The notes under the pieces: model-generated
What the model saw: only the letters and a program-made list of their open reading frames with translations
What the model was told of the DNA's origin: nothing
Database searches by the model: none
Shown here: in pieces, positions 1 through 10,155 of the stretch
How the letters are laid out: every line of letters begins with the position of its first letter
Position numbering within the stretch: the stretch's first letter is position 1
NCBI GenBank assembly: GCA_907163375.1
Contig: CAJQUW010007530.1
Location: forward strand, 496,001 to 560,000
Origin: Prostheceraeus crozeri
Lineage: Eukaryota > Platyhelminthes > Polycladida > Euryleptidae
Direction: 5' to 3'
Length of the DNA stretch: 64,000 nt
Translations under genes and position numbers: made by a program

Positions 1-111
1 CGATCAGTGAATAGACGAAAATCTGTCATCTTATAATTCCATTAACATTAAACTCATCATCCCGCTAATTTTGCTTAGAACAACAAAACAGACACATGTT
101 CCAGATCACGT

Positions 112-117
112 TTATTT
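112..117 (-). terminator. Polyadenylation signal of the minus-strand ORF pair
   Basis: AATAAA on the minus strand lies about 55 bases downstream of the 279-aa ORF stop, consistent with a shared 3' end for the two overlapping ORFs. Confidence 0.4.
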
Positions 118-170
118 ACATTCAGAATAGAAACTTTCAAGTTACATTTACAAATTAAAACATTTACAAA

Positions 171-1010
171 TTAAAACATTTGTGTTTCCTCATCACAATT
201 AGGATTATAGAAAGTTTTCAAGTCAGCATCTTGGCGCTTCAACTTCAATTTAGGATTCCTATCTTTAGATTTCCGCCCTCGCTTTTTGCTCTCTTTCTTC
301 CCATCACTTGAAGCAGTCTTATCAATGTTAATTAAACATTTATCAATTGGTAGTGGTTCATAGGCTAGTTGAAGAACCTTCATTTGTAAAGATGCGACTT
401 TACCAGTCGAACCATGTGAACCAATATAAAGTCCGGTAACGTGCACTAAGGCCATATAGCGGCCCCGTTTGAGATCCTCACATTCCATCGCGTTTGTAAA
501 GAGATCGAATGCTTGAAAATGATCCGATAGTTTTAAAAACAGTGTATCGAATTCCGGCAATTCCTTATAACCAACTCCTTCCTCTAATGCCTTTCTCCAA
601 TGAGTGGGAGCACTTTCAGGCAGCTCAACACATTCTTTCGCGAAAGAGTCAATAGTTTTAAGAATCACCTGTTGCCATTTTGGAAAAGTCACTCGCATTT
701 GTCTCATGGAAGTGATAATGTCATGGAGACATGTGTTGAGTTTCCGTTGGATACTGCTGCACCAACAGCGAGAGTATTCCGGTACAATCTCCGTTTGCGC
801 TAGTGGGCGAAATACTTCATAGAGCCAAAATCTTGCAACTCGTGTAAGAGCGTTGTTCACGACTCTCATTAACATTCTCTGCACCACAACGTCCTCTCCG
901 CAGCGGAAATACTTCTCTATTTCCTCCATCAGATCCACCAAATCCGCTTTATAGCCAGTTATATTCACGGCAGAATAAAATATATTGCCGGTGAAGAGTT
1001 GACTCATCAT
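171..1010 (-). CDS. Unrecognised 279-aa protein with basic C-terminal tail (possible virus-derived gene)
   Basis: I do not recognise the family. The protein is helical-looking and moderately Cys-containing for about 230 residues. It then ends in a strongly basic stretch around residues 235-265 (KKESKKRGRKSKDR), which would serve as a nuclear localisation or nucleic-acid-binding tail. There is no intron signal. Its ATG overlaps the stop of the upstream RING gene by four bases (ATGA), a coupling typical of compact viral genomes and rare in animals. A polyadenylation signal (AATAAA on the minus strand, 112-117) lies about 55 bases past the stop, so the gene looks like the last of a short minus-strand unit. 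It could be an endogenous DNA-virus gene, a transposon accessory gene or an orphan host gene. The call of an ORF is firm; the function is unknown. Confidence 0.5.
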   Translation of the reverse strand: MMSQLFTGNIFYSAVNITGYKADLVDLMEEIEKYFRCGEDVVVQRMLMRVVNNALTRVARFWLYEVFRPLAQTEIVPEYSRCWCSSIQRKLNTCLHDIITSMRQMRVTFPKWQQVILKTIDSFAKECVELPESAPTHWRKALEEGVGYKELPEFDTLFLKLSDHFQAFDLFTNAMECEDLKRGRYMALVHVTGLYIGSHGSTGKVASLQMKVLQLAYEPLPIDKCLINIDKTASSDGKKESKKRGRKSKDRNPKLKLKRQDADLKTFYNPNCDEETQMF

Positions 1011-1519
1011 GCACGATATACAGTGACTGTTGAAGATATTTCTTCATCACAAAGGGGACAAGATGAAGTTTCAAAGGGTACATAACATGTAGAACACATA
1101 ACGCTATGAGAACATGGTAAAAAGAGAAGGGATCGTTCCTGTTTAAAACATTTAACGCAGTTCCGTTCACATAATAATTTAAATGTCTCTTGTTCTAATT
1201 TCCTTCTGAAGTCTCTTTTATTGGGAGAACTTTTTATTAAAACACTGTCAGATGTCTCCTTCTTTCCATATCGTTCCAATTTGATCCTCCTAATTTCACT
1301 ATCATTGCAGTGTAGCATGGAGAAATCCTCTATCCACCTACGATCCAAATTGTGACTCATAGCATGCTCATCTAGATCCATTAGTCGATCAACTAAATCA
1401 CCAGCGTTGATATTTTCACTGAGATTTGTTACAGTTTCTATGGCTTTGAACGAATATCCAAGGTCTCTTGCGACAACCCACGACGTTGGGATACTAGTCA
1501 TCATTATGTATGTCATCAA
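1007..1519 (-). CDS. UBA-like plus IAP-type RING finger protein (predicted E3 ubiquitin ligase)
   Basis: The 170-aa ORF ends in a C3HC4 RING: CVKC, then LLFLPCSHSVMCSTC, then CPLC, and finishes with a short VYRA tail, the usual layout of inhibitor-of-apoptosis (IAP) RINGs placed at the extreme C-terminus. Residues about 18-50 (ARDLGYSFKAIETVTNL and following) resemble a UBA-like three-helix segment. No BIR domain is present. Such proteins transfer ubiquitin in the cytosol and are common both in animal cIAPs and in large DNA viruses of invertebrates. The ORF is intronless, overlaps the next gene by four bases and is divergent from a small plus-strand ORF 39 bases away. That compactness favours a viral origin, but a retrocopied host gene cannot be excluded. 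Confidence 0.6.
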   Translation of the reverse strand: MMTYIMMTSIPTSWVVARDLGYSFKAIETVTNLSENINAGDLVDRLMDLDEHAMSHNLDRRWIEDFSMLHCNDSEIRRIKLERYGKKETSDSVLIKSSPNKRDFRRKLEQETFKLLCERNCVKCFKQERSLLFLPCSHSVMCSTCYVPFETSSCPLCDEEISSTVTVYRA

Positions 1520-1558
1520 AAAACTATCTCATATTTATAGCATAGTTTGTCTACGTAA

Positions 1559-1834
1559 ATGGAAAATCAATGTGTCATCTTGATTACAATGGTTGCAATA
1601 GTCACAATAGTCGCAATTGAGCAAACCCATTCAAAATCAAACAACGGACGTCTATCGGTACGTACCCAAGTGCTCAGAACCAAATCACACAAGTTCGATC
1701 ATAGACGTTCCGAAACACAGTGTACTCAACCGAGTGTACCAAACACATGTACCTATCCAGTAAAACAGATCTCATACAAGTTCCTATTCATAACACTGAA
1801 TTATACATGTACCTATCCATGTACCTATCGATAG
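1559..1834 (+). CDS. Small ORF with signal-peptide-like start, running into a minisatellite
   Basis: The ORF starts 39 bases from the divergent RING gene. The first 25 residues (MENQCVILITMVAIVTIVAI and on) form a strong hydrophobic signal-anchor, followed by a hydrophilic, basic segment. The last third is translated from the ATGTACCTATCC minisatellite and is unlikely to be original. The tight divergent spacing suggests that it belongs to the same compact cluster as its neighbours, but the ORF is short and may be chance. Confidence 0.22.
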   Translation: MENQCVILITMVAIVTIVAIEQTHSKSNNGRLSVRTQVLRTKSHKFDHRRSETQCTQPSVPNTCTYPVKQISYKFLFITLNYTCTYPCTYR

Positions 1835-1882
1835 CTAAATTATACATGTACCTATCCATGTACCTATCCATGTACCTATCCG
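1747..1882. repeat. 12-bp minisatellite (ATGTACCTATCC)
   Basis: The unit ATGTACCTATCC occurs about six times, in two runs separated by a short AT-rich spacer containing CGATAGCTAAATTAT. It marks the right edge of the compact ORF cluster. Confidence 0.85.
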
Positions 1883-2015
1883 TCGCAAGTAGGGCACAGT
1901 TTTCACTACTGATAGGGCTCACCCATGTCAACAACGGTCTTCCAGTTATTTGCCAAGCTGAAACATACAATATGGATCTATTGTAAATAATTAGCAGAGG
2001 GCACTTTAGGGCCAA

Positions 2016-2892
2016 CTTGAATCGATCATCGCATGTCTGTCAATGTTAAAGATGTTGTCAATGTGCATACATATTGGTATATGTTGTTTGTTTATATTTG
2101 CTTAAGCCAATTTTATATCAAATTTTCTGATAATTCATATATATTTTTTCTGTTCTATCAGTAATTTCTTACCGCAAAATTACATTTACAAGTTAGATTA
2201 TTTCCAAGCTTGGCAATCGCGTATGGCGTGGCCGGGCAACGGTGGGCACAGCAACGATGTACATGTACAACCATAGCCAGACTTCATACTTATTACAAAG
2301 AAACAATCTGCATGATAAAAAGTAAAGACGCAGGTCATTTTTCTGTTCAGTAAAGTCATTTAGTCATGTATTAGGTGAATTTGTAAGTGAACTTCACTCT
2401 GCTTTCATCTAAGAATGAAACAATTGGTTTTCATTTGTGCTATTCCTATATAACATGCGCTCTTCAGATTTAATAATCAACTCACATAAAAGAATGCAAT
2501 GAAGTCTAATTGAAAGAATTCTATCAACAGGGTGATCTTATTTACAACTGGGTTTTGCAAGACATCTGAAAAAGTAGAATAGACTATTATTTGTTGCAAT
2601 TTGGACACTTGTTTTCAGACATGTATAAAAATTCCTTGATTTATTATTAAAATGCGTTTTGGTTCTGTAATTACTAAAAAGAGGTAATGAAAAGGAATCT
2701 TTGTTCCTTGCTTACAAATATTTTCAAATTCATGCAATATCAGCTAATTTTCACTGGTTTCGTTGCACACAAGGTGAAAACACGTCTATTTTCTATCTAG
2801 CCCAATTTATAATATTAAATATCTTTGGGACTGTCGAAACCATGTCTTGTCCCTCCCTCTCTTCTACCCGAGCTTCTATCCTTGGTCCTTCG
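2016..2892. other. Unassigned AT-rich sequence
   Basis: No convincing gene, RNA or transposon end was seen in this stretch. The ORFs present are short and lack domain motifs. Confidence 0.5.
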
Positions 2893-3908
2893 CATAGAGT
2901 AAGTATAGCCCTATGGTATATATAGCCCTATGGCCCTATAGTATAGCCCTATGGTTACGTCGACTCAAAAGAGTATCTGGACAGTGAAAATTTTTATATC
3001 AAAAGATTCAGTCTTTTGCCGAGATTGACGTTCCTGTGGTCCAAAAAATTATTTGAGCAGTTTTAAAGAAAGTCAAAATTTTGCAAATTTATATACTACC
3101 GAGATGACGCCCCTAAATAGAAGTAGCATGAAGCAAGTTGGATATGAATTATACACGAATTTGACTTATTATGACGGCAATACTGAAGAAAGAAAAGTAA
3201 TTTACAAAGCTTCCATATCATGACAACCTTGACAGGTAACATGGATTATTATATTAGCAATTAGATGGGTGCTTTAGAGCTCATGCCTCACTATATGATA
3301 TGATTATTTTCTTAAGCGTGATCATATTATAAACTACCTGCAACTGAAAGGGCAAAAGCATCATTAAGGAAAATGATCTTTAATGGAGTAAATGGGTCAA
3401 CATCTATCAGCACTATTCAGATTCAAGAAAAGACGCCTCTATGAATCATAAAATCATGCCGCTGAAAATTGAATTAAAAACATGACCAGCTAACAAGCAC
3501 AATGAGATCTCAACTTTTCATTGAAAACTTGCAGAGACTTGCATCATAATGCAGCTCATGAAATTTCCTTATCATCAGCTTAATTTCCGCTTAATGATGC
3601 TTGTTAGCAAATATTCATTGCTTTGATATGCAACTTTATTTGTTTCACACTATTTATAGCCTAAAGGGGACGTCATCTCGGTAATATACAAATACAGGAA
3701 TAATTTGAAAAATTTTAGCTTTTTAGAGACTGTTCAAATAATTTTTTCAATATCAGGAACGCAATCTCCTAAAAACTGAATATTTTGATATAAAAATTTT
3801 CACTGTTCAGATCAAAGATGGTTCAGATCTTTGGTTCAGATAGCCTACTTGTTTGAGTCGACACCAATATCTTTGGTCGACACTCTACCCATAGTGTTTT
3901 ACTCTATG
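2893..3908. mobile_element. Rearranged MITE of the CATAGAGTAGG family, both ends left-type
   Basis: The left end begins CATAGAGTAAG and the right end is TTTTACTCTATG. From about 2955 a roughly 170-bp segment (GTCGACTCAAAAGAGTATCT, then the AAAATTTTTATATCAAAAGA block) is repeated inverted and diverged between about 3650 and 3870. Other copies at 4291 and 60676 carry this block only on the left, so this copy has two left halves facing each other, a foldback derivative. There is no matching 8-bp duplication at the ends, so it is probably rearranged after insertion. Non-coding. Confidence 0.6.
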
Positions 3909-4099
3909 ACTCTACCTATTTATACTTGCTCTATGCTTAAGGCCTCATCCGAACTTAGATCTTCTCCGAGCGTTTCCGAGCAAAGCGTTTTGTAGCAGAT
4001 ATATAGTCAGTCATCAGCAACAGTTGCAGACCGCCACATAGTGATCAAAGTAAACCAGAGCGACCAGACAGCGGCAAATACTTGCCCAGGTAGTTAATA

Positions 4100-4290
4100 C
4101 TCCGTGGTAATTTTTTCAAAACTTCAAAAGTTTCCGCATCTCACATTTGGTGGCAATACCCCCCTTTAATCACCTCGAATATCTTTGCCACGAGTTCATT
4201 TCTTACTATATTTTTCATTTAATAAAATCAAAAGTGTACACTCAATTGGGGATTTGCTGCGTTGAACTACCTAGTATACTTACTGCATGA
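4100..4290. mobile_element. Right-end remnant of the same MITE family
   Basis: This segment matches the last roughly 190 bp of the 4291 and 60676 copies: a TTTGGTGGCAATA block, then an ATTTAATAAAATC block, then GGGGATTT and a degraded terminus CTAGTATACTTACTGCATG. The left half is missing; the next copy inserted directly against its end. Confidence 0.6.
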
Positions 4291-5743
4291 CATAGAGTAG
4301 GATCGATACATATATATAGGTAGAGTCGACTCAAAAAAGTATCTGCATACAGTGAAAATTTTTATATCAAAAGATTCAGTTTTTTGCGGAGATTGCGTTC
4401 CCGTGGTCCAAAAATTATTTGACTAGTTTTGAAAAAAGTCAAAATTTGCCAATTTAAATACTAACGAGATGACTCTCCTATATAGGTAGTATAAAACAAG
4501 TAGGATATCAAAAGGAATGAATATTTGCTAATAAGCAACCTAACTAGGCGGAAATCAAGCTGATTATCAAAGGAATTTCATGAATTGTATTACAATGAAA
4601 GTCTTCATGAAAAAGTCGCAATATTATTAGTGCTTTCTTGGCTGAAATTTCAAGTTTTAATTCAATTTTCACCGGCATGATTTCATGATTCACTAAATTC
4701 ATATTTCATTTCTTGAATCTGAATAGTGATGTGGAACCATTTGCATATTTCAGGTGATTGAAATCACTGTCCTTGATTGCTATTTTGCTCTACCAGTGGC
4801 AGGTTGCTTGTGATGTGATCTCGCTTAAGAAAATTATCTTGGGGTTCAGCATGAAAACAATAGCAGCCCATCGAGTTGCTATTTTAGCAAATACCTCTCC
4901 AAGGCTGTCATGACACGGACGAACTGTAAAATATCTCCTTCTGCATTGCTATCAGTGGCGTCCCGTGCGCCCAGATCATGGCCTTCACTCGGCATTGGAA
5001 AATATCTTTGCCAGACATTTTTTATGTTGCAACATTAATTTTCATAAAAGTTGAAATTTTAATAACAATTTTCCGAACATTTTTAGGTCCAAGTGAATGT
5101 GCACATGAGAAGTGATTGCCCATGTCTCTTAACCGCCTTACTCAAGGAGCTGAGATTACTATATCCCCTCTCTGTCCAGACCACATTTTCCCGAGAAAAA
5201 AAGGAGGCAAGATCAACAGTTTCTTGCGTTTCCCGCGCCCGGCCAACCACTCACATGTTTGAAATTTGATGCATCAAAATCTTTAGCAACTCTTTTGCTG
5301 TCTGAACATCAGTGCTCCGTCTGAACACACGACTATCTTGTGTGTCTAATTGTTCGAAGAAAGCAGCTGTGATTCAAGCACGTGATGCAAAACTGTTCAA
5401 TGCGGTTGAACGTCTGACTTTGAGACGGAAAGCTGTGCACAGCTGTCACGAGAAGCTATCGAATTTAAATGAATGATGACACTTTTCATTTTTACAAATG
5501 TTGGTAAATAATTTTTGAGGATGCGCCAAAGGCCTCGCAGGTACGGAGAAGACGCCACTGATTACTATCTTGATCATTCAATTCCGTTGTAATTTCTGAA
5601 AAACTGCAACAATTGGCATCTTACATTTGGAAACATTTCCAACTGTATCGCCCTTGGGCTCATTTAATGAAATCGAAAGTGTATACACATTGGGGATTTA
5701 ATAAATGCGGAGTCACCACTCTACCTAATATACCTACTCTATG
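4291..5743. mobile_element. hAT-like MITE (CATAGAGTAGG family) with nested insertion
   Basis: Ends are CATAGAGTAGG and CCTACTCTATG. The flanking octamers CTGCATGA (4283-4290) and CTCCATGA (5744-5751) match in seven of eight positions, giving an 8-bp target duplication as expected for hAT-type elements. It is alignable over its length to the 853-bp copy at 60676; the extra length is the nested hAT MITE at 4953-5560. It has no coding capacity. The superfamily rests on target-site length only. Confidence 0.7.
4953..5560. mobile_element. Nested non-autonomous hAT element (608 bp)
   Basis: Terminal repeats CAGTGGCGTC and GACGCCACTG are flanked by ATTGCTAT (4945-4952) and ATTACTAT (5561-5568), seven of eight identical. 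The sister MITE copy at 60676 lacks this segment at the homologous position (CTCCATTGCTATCATGATCA), which is an empty-site confirmation. No ORF is present. Confidence 0.8.
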
Positions 5744-5751
5744 CTCCATGA

Positions 5752-6247
5752 CTTACTCCACAGACATCGAACACTAATCATTAAGGTTGTTGTTGTTGAT
5801 GTTCGATATCTATGAATTACTCTATGGTCCTTCGAATACTTGTTTCGATCTTTGGCATCACCGGTCAGGTTGGCCACTTTCTCCGCCTCAGTGACGTCCC
5901 GCCACTCCCGTATCCGTCTAGTAAACCAGCTAGCGGTGTACATCATAGTTATTTTCGGTCTTGAGTTGGGACCAAGTCATTCGCTCATCTATAGGCCAAT
6001 TGCCAGAATCTTTGAAGAAGCAAATTAGTAAGGCATGCAGATTCTTGCCGCAAGGCGATCTAGATCTTATTTAACAATAATGCTTTAATAAATGAAGGAA
6101 AATGACAACAACTGTGAGATCCATTGTCAACCACTGGAGGCCACCATTGTCTAGGCACAGCTGTCGTAACAGTGTATGACGCTCTGTTGTACTCAGTATT
6201 CAAGTCCGTTCCATTCATTTATTTTTGTTATGTTAGACACCTGTGGA
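5752..6247. other. Unassigned sequence between MITE and piggyBac
   Basis: No gene or repeat was recognised here. It ends at the TTAA target of the piggyBac element. Confidence 0.5.
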
Positions 6248-6264
6248 TTAACCCATTAACGACC

Positions 6265-6285
6265 ATGTTCCCGCTGCGGGAACAT
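6265..6285. repeat. Subterminal palindrome TGTTCCCG..CGGGAACA (left end)
   Basis: A perfect hairpin of TGTTCCCGC with GCGGGAACA sits immediately inside the left terminal repeat. Related palindromes occur at 6613-6631 and next to the right end at 10000-10020. Position and repetition suggest transposase-binding subterminal sites. Confidence 0.7.
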
Positions 6286-6612
6286 TCTTTTAAGACATGG
6301 TTTTGAGCATTAAAGAACACAATAGGAAGGAGATGGGCGCTAAAAATATACAACAATGATCCAAAAAACATATGTCTGACAGTTTCATGGTGATATAGTC
6401 AACAAGTTGCGTCATGGAGAAGGAGAAATCCATTTTTTTGGAAAATCATTTCAAAATTATCAATGGTGCTGATCAAATGCCTTCATAATCGAAATTTGGA
6501 CCAACAAATCATATCAGACCGATGAGTCGTGAGCTCCTGGCATGCTCCACCCATTGGTGACATATCTTTTGAAAAATTGATTATCTACTTCGATTCCCAG
6601 TTGTTTGAAAAA

Positions 6613-6631
6613 TGTTCCCACAACGGGAACA
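6613..6631. repeat. Internal copy of the piggyBac palindrome
   Basis: TGTTCCCACAACGGGAACA, the same palindrome with a different centre, lies about 350 bp inside the left end. Confidence 0.65.
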
Positions 6632-6964
6632 AGGTCGTCAGGGGGCTTGTGCACTAGAAAATCACAACAAAATTTTTTTGTTGGAAATTTGTCTATAGTT
6701 GGTCGGCTCTTTTGATTGATGCTCTGCAAGTAATTTTATATTGCACGTGCGGCTACTTGATGAGTGAAATTTTTGCGAAGATTGAATGTAAATTTGATGT
6801 TTCTGTGAGTTACATGCTGCAGAAAGTGGTTGTAAGTGTACACGTGCATGCATGTTTATTTTGAGTGTGATAAATCAAAGCTATTTCCGCCGAAGAAACG
6901 GCGAAACAGTGTAAATGAAACACTCAAATCCCTCTGACCCTTGACTGTGCCTTGCGCTTGCATC

Positions 6965-7926
6965 AATAATTGGGTCGCAGGGCAATCCCCAAATTCTCAG
7001 GCAGACTATCACATTGTTAACAACTTCATTGTACTGAGGATATCGGACAATTTTGATACATTGAGAGATAGGAATTTCCACAGCATAGTCAAGCTGCTGA
7101 ACATAGATATTTTCGGTATTCCAGTCTTCTCACGAGTTCACAGTCTTTCTCATAGAAATTGACAACAATAAAACCTCTAGATTGGAAATTAAGCTTCATG
7201 CAATGCACAATAACGGCAGATAAATCGCACGCATTTTTTCTTAGATGCACCTGCCAACGTCTGTATCATTGGGTTAGAATCAGTCACATGAGTAAATTGA
7301 AGGTTTTAATTGGTTCTTCATGCCCCAATTTAGTTCCCCCGGATGTACCGCGACCTTGAGTCAATTTCCATTCTAGCGAACTTCATATAAACAGTTTATT
7401 TCTATGGTCTTTCTCTACCATAGTGTGCGGTGACAGTTGCTATTTAATAATTGGGTCGCAGGGCAATCCCCAAATTCTCAGGCAGACTATCACATTGTTA
7501 ACAACTTCATTGTACTGAGGATATCGGACAATTTTGATACATTGAGAGATAGGAATTTCCACAGCATAGTCAAGCTGCTGAACATAGATATTTTCGGTAT
7601 TCCAGTCTTCTCACGAGTTCACAGTCTTTCTCATAGAAATTGACAACAATAAAACCTCTAGATTGGAAATTAAGCTTCATGCAATGCACAATAACGGCAG
7701 ATAAATCGCACGCATTTTTTCTTAGATGCACCTGCCAACGTCTGTATCATTGGCTTAGAATCAGTCACATGAGTAAATTGAAGGTTTTAATTGGTTCTTC
7801 ATGCCCCAATTTAGTTCCCCCGGATGTACCGCGACCTTGAGTCAATTTCCATTCTAGCGAACTTCAGATAAACAGTTTATTTCTATGGTCTTTCTCTACC
7901 ATAGTGTGCGGTGACAGTTGCTATTT
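6965..7926. repeat. Two-copy 481-bp tandem duplication inside piggyBac
   Basis: Positions 6965-7445 and 7446-7926 are direct repeats of 481 bp that differ at only a few positions (for example GGGTTAG versus GGCTTAG and CATATAA versus CAGATAA). The second copy ends just before the transposase start at 7934, so the duplicated unit is the 5' leader or promoter region. The near-identity means that the duplication is recent compared with the decay of the transposase. Confidence 0.95.
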
Positions 7927-7933
7927 TGAATGA

Positions 7934-9697
7934 GTGTGCTCTACAAAGTCATTTTCTCGCCTGCTTGAGAATCGTTCAGCGAATCTCGTTATGGTGAAGA
8001 AATTGAAGTTGGATGAAGTTGTTGCAATGCTAGAAGATGACGAGTCGTTTGTGAGTGCAGACATTGCAATACAGCCACCTGGAGATGGAGATTGTTCAGA
8101 GGAAGACAGTGCAGATGAGGACGATTTTGACATCAATCGATTGAGCGGCAATCAGCTATTGGCCGAGGCTGACGTTCGAATAAATTACGGTGATCGAATA
8201 TCTGATACCATGGATGATGATTCACGAAGTGAGTCCTTGGGCGATGCCTTTCAGACTAACTCCATCCAAGACGACAGCATTCATAGAGGACGTTTGAGTG
8301 ATGAAAAGCCTCCACTGCTGACTGATTTGAGATGGACTAATCGTGACATCAAATCAAGGAATTCACAGAGCACACCTGAAGTGAACCACTTAGGGGAAAT
8401 TGGGACACCTCTCTCTCCCTGCTCGAATTGTTCTTTGATGATATGTTGATCTCAGACATTGTTGACTTTACAACGTTATACGCACGAAGAGAGAAAAGTG
8501 ACAGAGTTTGGCATCACAAAAGAAAAATTTCGCCTATTTTTGGCAATGCTTTTGATGAGTGGCTACCACAGATTGCCAGATCGTCGATTGTGTTGCAGTC
8601 TGTCTCCGGATCTCATTGTTGCTGCCATGTCGGACACTATGCCACGTAATGAATTCGAAAGAATTCCACGAAATTTGCATTTATGTGATAACTTGAAATC
8701 AGTTAAAAGTGACAAATTTTCAAAGCTGCGTCCTCTCATCACAAACCTCAACGAGAAATTCTTGAAGTATTCTTCAAATTGTGAAACAAAATCCGTGGAT
8801 GAATCCATGATTCCTTACTACGGCTCCCATGGAAGTAAACAAAGAAAAACAACAAGCCTATCAGGGTAGGTTATAAAGTTTGAGTACTTGCAGAGGCCTA
8901 CGGGTATGTGATTAAATTCGAACCCTACCAAGGGGCTAAAACAGGGCGGCATATCTCGACAACAACAGCATGGGGACTAGGTGAACACGTTGTTTTGAAT
9001 CTAATGGAGCGCTTACCTCCAGGTCAAAGCTACCATGTATACATGGATAACTATTTTACTTCATTCCGGTTGCTTTCCTATCTCGGAACAAGGGGGTATT
9101 AGTGCAACTGGTGTAATCAATAAGAAAAAAATTGAGCAAGTGTGATATCATGGGTAACAAAGATCTTGAGAAAAAAGAACGAGGTCATGTGGAACAGGTG
9201 ACTGCAGAACAGGATTCGTCAACTATAACAGTTGTAGGTTGGAATGACAACCGAGCTGTCTACATTGCCTCCAACTGTCTTTCATCCAAACCAACAAGAA
9301 ATGTACAAAGATGGAGCAAGATTGAGCGAAAGTATATTCAAGTGTCGCAGCCAAACCAATTCCATTGCTACAACCAGTATCTTCAGTATCCAATATCCAG
9401 TTTCTTCATCGCATCAATAAGTCATGTGACAGTGCTCAACTAAGTTTGCTGGACTTCCGACGTGAAGTCGTGAGCTCCATCCTTCTGAAATATAAAACCA
9501 GTCGAAAGCGATCATATTCCTCTGCTGCAATTTGCAATGTTCCTTCAGAGGTTCGATTTGATGATGTGAAGCATTATCAAACTCCCGCACAAAAGCAGGG
9601 TAGATGCAAAGTCTGCAAAACGAATTCTAGAAGATGTTGTGCAAAGTGCCGAGTAAATTTGCATGATGAGTGTTTTGAAGTGTTCCATCGATACTGA
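7934..9697 (+). pseudogene. piggyBac transposase relic (DDE_Tnp_1_7 type)
   Basis: Five plus-strand ORF pieces in changing frames cover the protein. They are 7934-8449 (acidic N-terminal region), 8459-8869 (start of the catalytic core, with EKFRLFLAMLLMSGYH and SVDESMIPYYG), 8908-9102 (ISTTTAWG and VYMDNYFTS), 9132-9443 (VVGWNDNRAVYIAS) and 9365-9697 (C-terminal Cys-rich finger, CKVC, CCAKC, HDEC). The three catalytic aspartates of the family are visible in DESM, MDNYF and WNDNR. At least four frame changes separate the pieces, so it cannot make an active enzyme. The cross-brace zinc finger at the end is normal for piggyBac and directs end binding. Confidence 0.92.
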
Positions 9698-9999
9698 CTT
9701 AAGTTATGTATGCTATGTCTTCTTGTATTTCGCTAGTGGGCGCGCTTGAGTCAAGTTGAGATCACCTACACGCATAAAGCAGTTTACACACTTGGTATAA
9801 CATTTGAATTTCAAACTGATAATACAGGTATTTATGATTGATTCTGAGTTTTCATTCTAGCAGATCTCATGGATTTGACACTTTTTATCATAGTTGAAGT
9901 ATAGTCAATCAAAAATGTCATCATATCATGAGCAGATATTTCATAGTTGCATGTTATGAAAAAATATCGCAATTTTCATAGACAGACTCTCTGCCGCCC

Positions 10000-10020
10000 A
10001 TGTTCCCGCCACGGGAACAT
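10000..10020. repeat. Subterminal palindrome (right end)
   Basis: TGTTCCCG, CCA and CGGGAACA form a hairpin about 120 bp from the right terminal repeat, mirroring the copies at the left end. Confidence 0.7.
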
Positions 10021-10155
10021 TTACAAAAAAATCAATATATTTTTCTGCAGTGATGTGATATCTTTTTCAATGTCATTCCGTTTGCTTTTGGATCAAGGCA
10101 ACGTAATACAAGCAGGTTTGAGATCATTTTACATAGTTGGTCGTTAATGGGTTAA

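Larger units (their letters stand above)
6252..10151 (+). mobile_element. Complete but decayed piggyBac-type DNA transposon (3.9 kb)
   Basis: Perfect 14-bp terminal inverted repeats, CCCATTAACGACCA at 6252-6265 and TGGTCGTTAATGGG at 10138-10151, are flanked by TTAA at 6248-6251 and 10152-10155, the diagnostic piggyBac target. The transposase relic runs 7934-9697 on the plus strand. Near both ends lie copies of a GC-rich palindrome, and upstream of the transposase is a near-identical 481-bp tandem duplication. The ends are intact, so the element could be mobilised by a related enzyme in trans although its own gene is broken. Confidence 0.95.
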
